DNA of 42,006 bases, from positions 1-42,006 of the forward strand of contig JAFVGN010000026.1 of NCBI GenBank assembly GCA_017474925.1, given 5' to 3'. Below the pieces are notes generated by a model. That model saw nothing but the letters and a program-made list of their open reading frames with translations, searched no databases and was not told where the DNA came from. Positions 24,056 through 32,392 of this stretch are shown one piece after another (the first letter of the stretch is position 1; every line of letters starts with the position of its first letter). The stretch comes from Prevotella sp. GTDB taxonomy: Bacteria; Bacteroidota; Bacteroidia; Bacteroidales; Bacteroidaceae. The translations under genes were made by a program, and so were the position numbers.

Positions 24056-27000
24056 ATGATCTGTGAGCATTGTCATAAAGAAAATCGTTCGGTAGCAAAG
24101 TTCTGCAAATGGTGCGGCAAGCCCCTTGTTTCGCAGAATGTGCTTGACCGCATGATAGGTCTGAACGATGTTAAGCAGCAGTTGAAGACGATTGTTGACA
24201 CCTATACCTATTTGCATTCGCGCAAGGACATTATGAAAGTCCGCCTGAGCGTCAATGCCATTATCATTGGTGAGACTGGTACGGGTAAGACTGCTTTAGC
24301 AGAGGTGATACGCGACTATTTCTATCAGCACAATATAATTGATAAGCCGAAGCTGACCATGGTGGATGCTGTGGACTATCAGCGTTTCGTAGACAAGTGG
24401 GACGACAATGTAAAGAAGGCAAAGGGTGGTATCCTGTTTTTTGACAATGTTCAGAAATTACTTCCGGACCGCTATTCAAATCAAGTTAATCCTCTTGACA
24501 AGTTGTTTGTCGAGATGGACAAATGGGATGAGAATCCTATTGTCATGATTTCCGGTCTGCCCAAGGGTTTGGATGATTTTCTGACGACAAACCCTGCGGC
24601 GCAAAACCGTTTTAAATACACATTCCGGCTTCCGACTCCAGGTTTTCAGGAATTGTGTGAGATTTGTAAGCAGGAACTCCGCACCAAGTATGGCATAGCC
24701 GCCTATACCCCAGAAGCCGATCATAAGCTGCAACGATTCTTCCAGTATCAGCTAAAGATTAAGGACGAAACTTTCGGCTTCGCTCATGTGGCAGTCAAAA
24801 CAGCTGAAGACATCTTCACCTCGTTCATTAGCCGTGGCGCTAATGCTGTAATGGTAGAAGAGAGTGATATCCGCGGCTATGTACCTGAGGAACGTTCTTT
24901 AGAGGATATTCTCAGCGACCTTGACCAGTACATCGGTATGGACGAGGTGAAGAAAGCTGTTCGTGAGATTGCCTTTACTGTGTTCAATAATGTGCAACGT
25001 GCCCAGCGAGGTCTGGGAGAGCAGGAAAAGTCCGGCATCCATATCGTGCTGACAGGTAATCCCGGAACAGGCAAGACGACTATTGCGCGGAAACTTGGTG
25101 AGATATTGGAGGCTATCGGCTATCTGGACAGCGGTCATGTTGTGGAAGTTGACCGTTCCAAGATGGTTAGTCCCTATCAGGGTGAGACCCCTAAGGTAGT
25201 TGACCGCTTGTGCGATAAGGCCATAGGCGGCATCTTGTTTGTAGACGAAGCCTATACCTTGGCTCCCGTCAGCCAAAGTGGAGACCGTGACCAGCAAGGT
25301 GCACAGGCTTTGGAGCAGTTGATGAAACGCATGGAGGACGACCGTGGGAAATTTGTTGTTATAGCAGCCGGTTACCGTCAGGAGATGGACAATCTCTTCC
25401 GTATTAATCCTGGTGTACGAAGTCGATTCAGCTATTTCCTGAATATTGACGATTATACTCCTGTCCAGCTCTTTGATATTATGCAACTCTTTGCCAAGGA
25501 GAAGAAATATCAATTCACGAAAGAAGCGGAAGAGTTGGCAAAGAAGATGATCACGGAGCTTTATAATTCCCGTGAGAAAGATTTTGCAAACGGTCGGACT
25601 ATGCGCCAGCTGTTCGACAAAATATGTGCCAAGCAGGCTGAACGTCTTCAGAAGGGCGACATGTCGGCTCTGACAAATGAACAGCTGATGACCATTGACG
25701 TTGCCGACATTCCATACGAGGCACCTAAGGCCGTAGACTATAGGGAGTGTCTGACAAAGCTTAATGGTATGGTTGGCTTGGCAGCTGTCAAGAAGGAAAT
25801 CTCCAATCTTGCTGCCTTCCTGAATTTGCAGATACGTCGTGGAGAAACAAATACTTTCCAAGGCAAGCACTATGTCTTTACTGGTAACCCCGGAACAGGT
25901 AAGACAACCGTTGCACGTATCATGGCTGACGTGTTCCGCACGTTAGGAATCCTTTCGCGTGGACAGTTGATAGAAGCCGACCGAAGCAAGCTGGTAGCGG
26001 GCTATTCAGGACAGACGGCAATCAAGACCAATCAGCTGATAGACTCTGCCATGGGTGGTGTGTTGTTCATTGACGAAGCCTATACTCTAAAGTCGAGCGA
26101 CAATGATAGTTTTGGCGGTGAAGCTATCGATACGCTTTTAAAGCGATTGGAGGATGACCGCGGGAAGTTTATCTGTATCGTGGCTGGTTATACAGACCAG
26201 ATGCACGACTTTATCGATACCAACCCAGGTCTGAAGAGTCGCTTTACACAAACTATTCATTTCGACGATTACACACCAGACGAACTGACTGAGATATTCC
26301 TTAACCTTGCCAAAGGTAAGAATTTCACCGTGGATGAGGAGACCCGGGGAGCTGTTCACCGCCAGTTTGAACAACTGTATTTGCGTCGTGATAAGAATTT
26401 CGGAAATGCTCGTGAGGCGCGTCGCATTTTTGATCAGGCAGTTGAGAAACAGAGCCAGCGTCTGGTCAGCATGATGGGTAATCCTGACTTCAAGGATGAT
26501 GACATGTACAAGATTACCACATCCGATATTGAAGTTACACAAAGCGAGAAGGCCCGTCCCCTTGACGAAGTACTTAACGAGCTTGACGACTTCATCGGTA
26601 TGCGTTCGGTCAAGAATATGATTCGTCGCTTGGCTGTGCAGAGCATGTTTATGAAGCAGCGTGCTGCAGCAGGTGCCGGCAAGGTACAACAGATGGCTAT
26701 GAATTTTGTTTTGACAGGTAATCCTGGAACAGGAAAGACCTCAATAGCCCGTAAGATGGGGGAGGTGCTGCAATCCATGGAGATTTTGCCTACAAACCGC
26801 GTCATCGAAGCAAGTCGCGCCACACTCGTAGGCAAGTACATGGGTGAGACACCTAAGATTGTTAACAACATGTGCGATAAGGCTATGGGTGGTATTCTGT
26901 TCATCGATGAAGCTTACACGCTCTCCTCGGAGAACGACCAGTATGGCAAGGAAGCTATTGACACTCTGATGAAGCGTATGGAGGACGACCGTGGAAAGTT

Positions 27001-27367
27001 TGTTGTCATTGCTGCCGGCTACAAAGACGAGATGGAGACTTTCCTTGCCGTTAATCCTGGTCTGGCCAGCAGATTCACACATAAGATGCATATTGACGAC
27101 TATAATGAAGATGAGCTGCTCGCTATTTACAAGAAGATGGCAAGTAAGGACAATTACAAGTTGTCGCCAGAGGCTGAGTTTAAGCTGATGGATCTCATCT
27201 GCCGCAAGGTTATCAGTAAGAATGAGTCCTTCGGCAATGCCCGTGAAATGCGTAACATGCTAGATGCAACAATACAGCAACTCTCCATGCGTGTCAGTCA
27301 GATGTCACAGTCGGACATCACGCAAGAGACTTATCAATTGATTATGCCAGAAGATATTAAAGAATAA
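24056..27367 (+). CDS. Zinc ribbon plus four AAA+ modules (CbxX/SpoVK-like)
   Basis: 1103 residues. A zinc ribbon (C-E-H-C ... C-K-W-C) occupies residues 1-25. Four AAA+ modules follow, with Walker A motifs at about 72 (G-E-T-G-T-G-K-T), 334, 610 and 888 (all G-N-P-G-T-G-K-T). Modules 2-4 have intact Walker B segments (L-F-V/I-D-E-A-Y-T-L) and arginine-finger-like G-[VL]-x-S-R-F. Module 1 has L-F-F-D-N in place of D-E and lacks the S-R-F, so it probably binds but does not hydrolyse ATP. The three canonical modules are of the CbxX/CfqX type found in Rubisco activase CbbX, SpoVK and EccA of type VII secretion, usually one per protein. It starts 1 base after the kinase stop. I infer a remodelling ATPase under kinase/FHA control; its client is unknown. 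Confidence 0.88.
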   Translation: MICEHCHKENRSVAKFCKWCGKPLVSQNVLDRMIGLNDVKQQLKTIVDTYTYLHSRKDIMKVRLSVNAIIIGETGTGKTALAEVIRDYFYQHNIIDKPKLTMVDAVDYQRFVDKWDDNVKKAKGGILFFDNVQKLLPDRYSNQVNPLDKLFVEMDKWDENPIVMISGLPKGLDDFLTTNPAAQNRFKYTFRLPTPGFQELCEICKQELRTKYGIAAYTPEADHKLQRFFQYQLKIKDETFGFAHVAVKTAEDIFTSFISRGANAVMVEESDIRGYVPEERSLEDILSDLDQYIGMDEVKKAVREIAFTVFNNVQRAQRGLGEQEKSGIHIVLTGNPGTGKTTIARKLGEILEAIGYLDSGHVVEVDRSKMVSPYQGETPKVVDRLCDKAIGGILFVDEAYTLAPVSQSGDRDQQGAQALEQLMKRMEDDRGKFVVIAAGYRQEMDNLFRINPGVRSRFSYFLNIDDYTPVQLFDIMQLFAKEKKYQFTKEAEELAKKMITELYNSREKDFANGRTMRQLFDKICAKQAERLQKGDMSALTNEQLMTIDVADIPYEAPKAVDYRECLTKLNGMVGLAAVKKEISNLAAFLNLQIRRGETNTFQGKHYVFTGNPGTGKTTVARIMADVFRTLGILSRGQLIEADRSKLVAGYSGQTAIKTNQLIDSAMGGVLFIDEAYTLKSSDNDSFGGEAIDTLLKRLEDDRGKFICIVAGYTDQMHDFIDTNPGLKSRFTQTIHFDDYTPDELTEIFLNLAKGKNFTVDEETRGAVHRQFEQLYLRRDKNFGNAREARRIFDQAVEKQSQRLVSMMGNPDFKDDDMYKITTSDIEVTQSEKARPLDEVLNELDDFIGMRSVKNMIRRLAVQSMFMKQRAAAGAGKVQQMAMNFVLTGNPGTGKTSIARKMGEVLQSMEILPTNRVIEASRATLVGKYMGETPKIVNNMCDKAMGGILFIDEAYTLSSENDQYGKEAIDTLMKRMEDDRGKFVVIAAGYKDEMETFLAVNPGLASRFTHKMHIDDYNEDELLAIYKKMASKDNYKLSPEAEFKLMDLICRKVISKNESFGNAREMRNMLDATIQQLSMRVSQMSQSDITQETYQLIMPEDIKE

Positions 27368-27369
27368 CT

Positions 27370-27954
27370 ATGATTATTTGTCCAAGTTGTAAAGAAGAGA
27401 TAGAAGACGATTCCCACTATTGTGACCAGTGTGGACAGGAACTTGTTTATTGCAGTAACTGCGGGCGTGTCGGAATGGGACGCCGTTGTACTTATTGCGG
27501 TGGATTGATGATTAGTGCAGAAGAGATTCATCAACAGCGTATTGCACCCAAGAAAGATTCGCCTTCCGACTTTTCCAGCCTTGCATTTACTTCTGTTAAC
27601 GACCGAATGCAGACTAATAACCCTGCGGGTCCGAACATGCCAGGCAGAAACGGCATTCCTACGCTGACACTTTATAATCCTAGTCTTGACATTAGGATTG
27701 TAGGTATCAATGGTGCCATCATCGGCCGTCGTCAGGGACCATATGCCCAGATGTTTGACGGCAATAAGTATATTTCGGGCGTTCACGCCCAGCTCATCTA
27801 CAAGCTTGATAGCGGCTGGTGTATCATCGACAAGCACTCGTCAAATGGAACCAAACTGAATCAGCGTGATTTGTTGCCAGATGTCCCCATGTCCATCAAG
27901 AGTGGTGATATTGTAACATTGGCCAATATCAATTTGCAGGTGACTATCAATTAG
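27370..27954 (+). CDS. Zinc-ribbon FHA-domain protein
   Basis: 194 residues. The N-terminal 50 residues carry four CxxC knuckles (C-P-S-C, C-D-Q-C, C-S-N-C, C-T-Y-C). A flexible linker (about 55-95, rich in N, P and S) leads to a C-terminal FHA domain (about 97-194) with the phosphothreonine-binding signature: G-R-R-Q-G, Y-I-S-G-V-H-A-Q-L and S-S-N-G-T-K-L-N. These conserved G-R, S-x-x-H and N-G residues are all present, so binding should be functional. It starts 2 bases after the AAA+ gene. The obvious ligands are the T-x-R-P threonines in the kinase tail and in the 20100 protein (inference). Confidence 0.92.
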   Translation: MIICPSCKEEIEDDSHYCDQCGQELVYCSNCGRVGMGRRCTYCGGLMISAEEIHQQRIAPKKDSPSDFSSLAFTSVNDRMQTNNPAGPNMPGRNGIPTLTLYNPSLDIRIVGINGAIIGRRQGPYAQMFDGNKYISGVHAQLIYKLDSGWCIIDKHSSNGTKLNQRDLLPDVPMSIKSGDIVTLANINLQVTIN

Positions 27955-27982
27955 AGAAAAGATAATAGGGATAATAACAGAT

Positions 27983-28729
27983 ATGAGCAGAATTATGTTA
28001 ACGGCTGCAAGCCGTGTCGGATGTATTAGAAGCAACAATGAGGATATGATCCTCGCCTACGATAAATTTGTACGAAGTGATTTATATCGTACAGAATTCA
28101 TGACAGAAAATGTTGATCGTTTTGCCATTGCCTTAGCTGACGGTATGGGGGGACATAATGCTGGCGAGGTTGCCAGCTCCGATGTCCTGACAAATCTTCA
28201 TTTTTTCCTGAACGACCTGCCACGAGGCCTTGCCTCTGGTGAATTTTGTGAAATGATGACCGAATGGCTCCAGTCTGTCAATCAGATTATTGACTCGAAA
28301 GGCCATGTCAATCCTAATATGTCTGAAATGGGAACGACCTTGGTTGGTGTCATATTCTATAATAACAAATATTATTGGATGAATTGCGGTGACAGTCGTT
28401 TGTACCGTTTCCGCAACGGCTGTCTTTCCCAGATAACCACCGACCACTCGATGAACAACATCAAAGGGGAGAAAAAGCATTCGAACATCCTTACCAATTG
28501 CATTGGTGCTGGATGCAGGCACTCTTATATGGATTTATTTGAATTTACCGATGATTTCCTGTCGGGCGACGTCTATCTGGTTTGCTCTGATGGCTTGAAC
28601 GATATGATTAGCGACAATAACATCTGTTCTTTGTTGGCGGAAGGCTGTTCTGCCAATGATTTATGCGAAGCTGCCATTACAGCAGGTGGTTACGATAATG
28701 TGTCAGTATGTGTTTTTAATGTGGAATAA
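27983..28729 (+). CDS. PP2C-family Ser/Thr phosphatase
   Basis: 248 residues. All metal-binding motifs of the PPM family are present in order: R-S-N-N-E-D, A-D-G-M-G-G-H-N-A-G-E, G-T-T-L, N-C-G-D-S-R-L-Y-R, C-S-D-G-L-N-D and Y-D-N-V-S-V. It is a stand-alone cytosolic phosphatase of normal length, with no membrane segment or sensor domain. It lies 28 bases after the FHA gene and 3 bases before metA. It should reverse the phosphorylation made by the kinase of the same operon. An alternative in-frame start at 27995 would shorten it by four residues. Confidence 0.93.
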   Translation: MSRIMLTAASRVGCIRSNNEDMILAYDKFVRSDLYRTEFMTENVDRFAIALADGMGGHNAGEVASSDVLTNLHFFLNDLPRGLASGEFCEMMTEWLQSVNQIIDSKGHVNPNMSEMGTTLVGVIFYNNKYYWMNCGDSRLYRFRNGCLSQITTDHSMNNIKGEKKHSNILTNCIGAGCRHSYMDLFEFTDDFLSGDVYLVCSDGLNDMISDNNICSLLAEGCSANDLCEAAITAGGYDNVSVCVFNVE

Positions 28730-28732
28730 GCT

Positions 28733-29650
28733 ATGCCTTTAAGATTACCTGACAAACTTCCTGCCATAGAGCTGCTGAAGCACGAGAACATTTTTGTAAT
28801 GGATGATTCGCGTGCCCACATGCAGGACATACGTCCGTTGAAGATTGCTATTCTTAACCTCATGCCGCTCAAAATAACGACAGAGACAGATTTGATACGT
28901 CTGCTTTCCAACACTCCGCTACAGTTGGAAATCAGTTTTATGAAACTCAAGAGTCATACGCCGAAGAATACTCCCATTGAGCACATGATGATGTTCTATC
29001 GCGACTTTGAGCAGATGCGTCTGGAGAAATACGATGGTATGATTATTACCGGTGCTCCCGTTGAGACTCTTGATTTTGAGAAAGTCAACTATTGGCAGGA
29101 AATGAAAGAAATATTTGAATGGGCCCGCACGCACGTTACAAGTACCTTATATATATGTTGGGCGGCTCAGGCCGGTCTCTATTATTATTATGGTATTCCC
29201 AAGTATCCGTTGCCCAAGAAAATGTTTGGAGTGTTCCCACAGTATCCTATGGAACCTCAGTTGCCTATTTTCCGTGGTTTCGACGATGTGTTCCAGATGC
29301 CCCACAGCCGGCATACAGAAATACATCGGGAAGATATTCTGGCTCATCCAGACTTGACATTGATAGCCGAGTCGCCTGACTCCGGTGTTTCTATGGTGAT
29401 GGCCCGCAATGGTCGTGAGTTCTTTATCACGGGACATCTGGAGTACGCTCCCAATACCCTTGACAACGAATATAAACGTGACAGGGGTATTCGTGACGAT
29501 GTGGAACTGCCCAAGAACTATTATCTTGACAACAACCCAGACAATATGCCGATGGTTAGCTGGCGCGCTCATGCCAACTTGCTTTATAGTAACTGGATTA
29601 ACTATTACGTCTATCAGGAAACACCTTACGATATTAATCAGATTCAATGA
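28733..29650 (+). CDS. metA: Homoserine O-acyltransferase (MetA family, acetyl-type)
   Basis: 305 residues, full length for MetA. The nucleophile C142 is in Y-I-C-W-A-A-Q-A-G, and the catalytic His/Glu region reads H-S-R-H-T-E and F-I-T-G-H-L-E-Y. It activates homoserine for methionine synthesis. Residue 111 is glutamate (T-G-A-P-V-E). In characterised MetA proteins glutamate at this position selects acetyl-CoA, whereas glycine (as in E. coli) selects succinyl-CoA, so the product is probably O-acetylhomoserine. It starts 3 bases after the PP2C stop and overlaps the next gene by 4 bases, so it seems to share the phosphosignalling transcript. Confidence 0.95.
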   Translation: MPLRLPDKLPAIELLKHENIFVMDDSRAHMQDIRPLKIAILNLMPLKITTETDLIRLLSNTPLQLEISFMKLKSHTPKNTPIEHMMMFYRDFEQMRLEKYDGMIITGAPVETLDFEKVNYWQEMKEIFEWARTHVTSTLYICWAAQAGLYYYYGIPKYPLPKKMFGVFPQYPMEPQLPIFRGFDDVFQMPHSRHTEIHREDILAHPDLTLIAESPDSGVSMVMARNGREFFITGHLEYAPNTLDNEYKRDRGIRDDVELPKNYYLDNNPDNMPMVSWRAHANLLYSNWINYYVYQETPYDINQIQ

Positions 29651-31434
29651 TATCATTAGAGCTGCTTGCACCTGCAAAGAATCTTGAATGTGGCATTGCT
29701 GCAGTTGACCACGGTGCCGATGCCGTATATATTGGTGCCGAACGATTTGGAGCCCGTGCTATAGCAGGAAACACCCTTGAGGATATCCAACAACTCTGCC
29801 GCTATGCTCACCAGTTTGCTGTCAAGGTATACGTGACTGTCAATACTATCATCTATGATGATGAGTTGACGGCGACAGAACAGTTGATTCACCAGCTCTA
29901 TGATATAGGTGTCGATGCTATACTGGTGCAGGATATGGGCATTTTGCGGATGAATCTTCCACCCATAGCCCTTCATGCTTCCACACAGACTGACAATCGT
30001 AGTGCCGACAAGGTCCGATGGCTGCGTGATGTCGGCTTCCGTCGGGCGGTATTGGCTCGTGAGCTCTCGGTCGATGAGATAGCAGACATACATGCTCAAG
30101 TACCAGACATGCCTTTAGAGGTTTTCGTCCATGGTGCTCTTTGTGTCAGCTATAGTGGTCTCTGTTATGCATCGCAGCATTGTTTTGGCCGTTCTGCCAA
30201 TAGAGGGACGTGTGCACAGTTCTGCCGTATGAAGTTTGATCTGCTTGATGCTGATGGTCATGTCTTGGAACAGCAACGTCATCTTCTATCCCTGAAAGAC
30301 CTGAACCAGATAGACCATTTGGAAGAACTTATCAAGGCAGGAGCGAGCTCTTTCAAGATAGAAGGTCGTCTGAAGGACGCTTTTTATGTCAAGAATGTGG
30401 TTGCTGCGTATAACCAGCGCCTCAACAGTATCATCAGCCGTCATCCCAATCAATATTGCCGTGCATCAAAAGGTCACGTCGTCTATTCCTTCACACCCCG
30501 TTTGGAGAAGACTTTCAATCGTGGCTTTACGACCTATTTCCTGCATGGGCGTCAACCGGATATCTTTTCGCCTGATACGCCTAAGGCCATGGGAGAATAT
30601 GTCGGTAAGGTGAAAGAAATACGTCGCGATTCGTTTAACGTTGCTGGTACGGCTTCGTTTGCCAATGGCGACGGACTATGCTTCATCAATCAGGATCGTG
30701 AACTGGAAGGCTTCCGTGTCAACCGTGCTGAGGGCAATCGGCTCTATCCCTATAAGATGCCAGCCCATTTGCGGCCAGGACAGGCATTATATCGTAATAA
30801 TGATCAGGAGTTTGAGCGTCTTCTTTCACGTTCAAGTGCAGAGCGTAAAATTCCTATAACCATGCGGCTGTCAACCGTTGACAATGGTTTTTCCTTGAGT
30901 TGTGGTGATGTTTCTGTTGCCGTCGAGTGCCATCATCAGCAAGCAGAAAAGCCCCCTCGCGACAATATAGTCCGCCAACTGTCAAAGCTGGGTGGGACAT
31001 CTTATGAGTGTGAGGAGGTGGAATTGGCTGATGATTTCAACTATTTCATTCCGAGCAGCGTGTTGGCTGAGTTACGCCGTCAGCTTGTATCACGTCTGTC
31101 TGAGTCTCAACGAAGGCCGGCCGCAGAATCGTACACAACAGATCGGTTCGTTTCTCCGCCTTCCTATTCTTCTCCTTACCTCTATAACATAGCCAACCGG
31201 TTGGCTTCCGAGTTCTATGGTATGAAGGAGACAGCCTATGAACTGAAGGGTGGACGAGGGCCTGTCATGCAATGTCGCCATTGTCTGCGCTATTCGTTAG
31301 GTTATTGTGTGAAGCATGGCGGACGTAAACCCCTGTGGCATGAACCGCTCCGCTTGCGTCTGGGTGACGGACGCCTGTTCCCGCTTGAGTTCGATTGTAA
31401 ACATTGTCAGATGAATGTCTATGCTGAAGATTAA
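29647..31434 (+). CDS. Peptidase U32 family protein (RlhA-like)
   Basis: 595 residues. The U32 core (1 to about 300) starts E-L-L-A-P-A-K and contains G-A-D-A-V-Y-I-G. The cysteine-rich signature is V-F-V-H-G-A-L-C-V-S-Y-S-G-L-C, followed by N-R-G-T-C-A-Q-F-C-R and F-K-I-E-G-R. The conserved cysteines are proposed iron-sulfur ligands in the U32 proteins that hydroxylate 23S rRNA or make cofactors. The C-terminal domain carries a further C-x-x-C pair (C-R-H-C) and ends near C-K-H-C. RlhA (rRNA C2501 hydroxylation) is the closest well-characterised relative I can name; proteolysis is unlikely. The start overlaps the metA stop (ATGA). Confidence 0.88.
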   Translation: MISLELLAPAKNLECGIAAVDHGADAVYIGAERFGARAIAGNTLEDIQQLCRYAHQFAVKVYVTVNTIIYDDELTATEQLIHQLYDIGVDAILVQDMGILRMNLPPIALHASTQTDNRSADKVRWLRDVGFRRAVLARELSVDEIADIHAQVPDMPLEVFVHGALCVSYSGLCYASQHCFGRSANRGTCAQFCRMKFDLLDADGHVLEQQRHLLSLKDLNQIDHLEELIKAGASSFKIEGRLKDAFYVKNVVAAYNQRLNSIISRHPNQYCRASKGHVVYSFTPRLEKTFNRGFTTYFLHGRQPDIFSPDTPKAMGEYVGKVKEIRRDSFNVAGTASFANGDGLCFINQDRELEGFRVNRAEGNRLYPYKMPAHLRPGQALYRNNDQEFERLLSRSSAERKIPITMRLSTVDNGFSLSCGDVSVAVECHHQQAEKPPRDNIVRQLSKLGGTSYECEEVELADDFNYFIPSSVLAELRRQLVSRLSESQRRPAAESYTTDRFVSPPSYSSPYLYNIANRLASEFYGMKETAYELKGGRGPVMQCRHCLRYSLGYCVKHGGRKPLWHEPLRLRLGDGRLFPLEFDCKHCQMNVYAED

Positions 31435-32392
31435 ATATGTCATCCTGTTCGTTGTAAGCACGCTACTGACGGCGTGTTATAATCACCGTCAGCGGACTCC
31501 TGATGCCTGGGACCTTTCCAAACAGCAGATAGACTCCATATCTTTCTTTACGACTCACCATTATTCTCAGAATTACAACTTTGTCGTTTCAGCTTCCAGC
31601 TTGCCGCTTTCTGACGAATTACCCGAAATGGCCTTTGACACCCTCTACGTAACTCGTGGCGAGCGTATTGTCGTTGCTGAAATAACGACAGTACCAACAG
31701 ATACCATTGACTCCGTATGGGTGAAGGTTGCCCGAGATCAGATAACACAAGGTTGGATACGTGAAAGCGAACTGCTTCAGGGTGTTTCACCTGACGACCC
31801 TATTTCTCAGTTTATAGACTTCTTTTCCAATACCCATCTGCTTATCTTCCTTGCCTTTTGTACTGTCGTTGGAAGTGCGTATGCCATGCGTCGCCTGATG
31901 CGTCGTAAGGCTGACATCGTCCACTTCAATGACATTGACTCCTTCTACCCGACGTTACTCTGCCTATTGGTTGCCTCTTCTGCAACGCTTTATGCCACTA
32001 TTCAGATGTATGCTCCTGAGTCGTGGCGACATTTCTACTACCATCCGTCGCTCAATCCTTTTGCGCTACCCAAGCACTTAGGCTTTTTCGTTGCTTCCGT
32101 GTGGGCTATCATCATTGTTGCGTTGGCGGCCATCGACGATGTACGTCACCATCTTTCCGGGGCTGATGCGATACTCTATCTTGCAGGATTGGCTGCGATT
32201 TGTGCTGTCGACTATGTCGTTTTCAGCATTTTCACCTTATATTATATAGGCTATCTGCTACTGCTGGCATATGTGTGCTATGCTTTATGGCGCTATTTCC
32301 GTTATGCACATCATCCCTACACCTGCGGTTCTTGTGGTGCACGTCTTCGTCATAAAGGGCAATGTCCCCATTGCGGCAAGGAAAATGTCTAA
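31421..32392 (+). CDS. Lipoprotein-like membrane protein with SH3-like domain and C-terminal zinc ribbon
   Basis: 323 residues from ATG 31421 (ATG 31415 also possible; both overlap the U32 end). A signal sequence with a lipobox-like L-L-T-A-C is followed by an extracytoplasmic region of about 110 residues containing an SH3-like strand pattern (R-G-E-R-I-V-V-A-E, W-V-K-V, G-W-I-R-E-S-E-L). Then come about five membrane helices (140-300) and a cytosolic-looking zinc ribbon (C-G-S-C ... C-P-H-C) at the C-terminus. The protein is conserved in Bacteroidales as far as I recall, without known role. The terminal ribbon repeats the zinc-ribbon theme of the upstream kinase operon. It converges with, and overlaps by 4 bases, the MFS gene. 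Confidence 0.65.
   Translation: MLKIKYVILFVVSTLLTACYNHRQRTPDAWDLSKQQIDSISFFTTHHYSQNYNFVVSASSLPLSDELPEMAFDTLYVTRGERIVVAEITTVPTDTIDSVWVKVARDQITQGWIRESELLQGVSPDDPISQFIDFFSNTHLLIFLAFCTVVGSAYAMRRLMRRKADIVHFNDIDSFYPTLLCLLVASSATLYATIQMYAPESWRHFYYHPSLNPFALPKHLGFFVASVWAIIIVALAAIDDVRHHLSGADAILYLAGLAAICAVDYVVFSIFTLYYIGYLLLLAYVCYALWRYFRYAHHPYTCGSCGARLRHKGQCPHCGKENV

Noticed and set aside
24899-25870. Minus-strand 323-residue open frame inside the AAA+ gene
   Set aside because: Antisense to intact Walker motifs, with no promoter or domain.
20043-28729. Type VI or type VII secretion locus
   Set aside because: The kinase/FHA/PP2C and CbxX-like ATPase recall such loci, but no sheath, Hcp, VgrG, EccC-like or WXG100 gene is present in the window.
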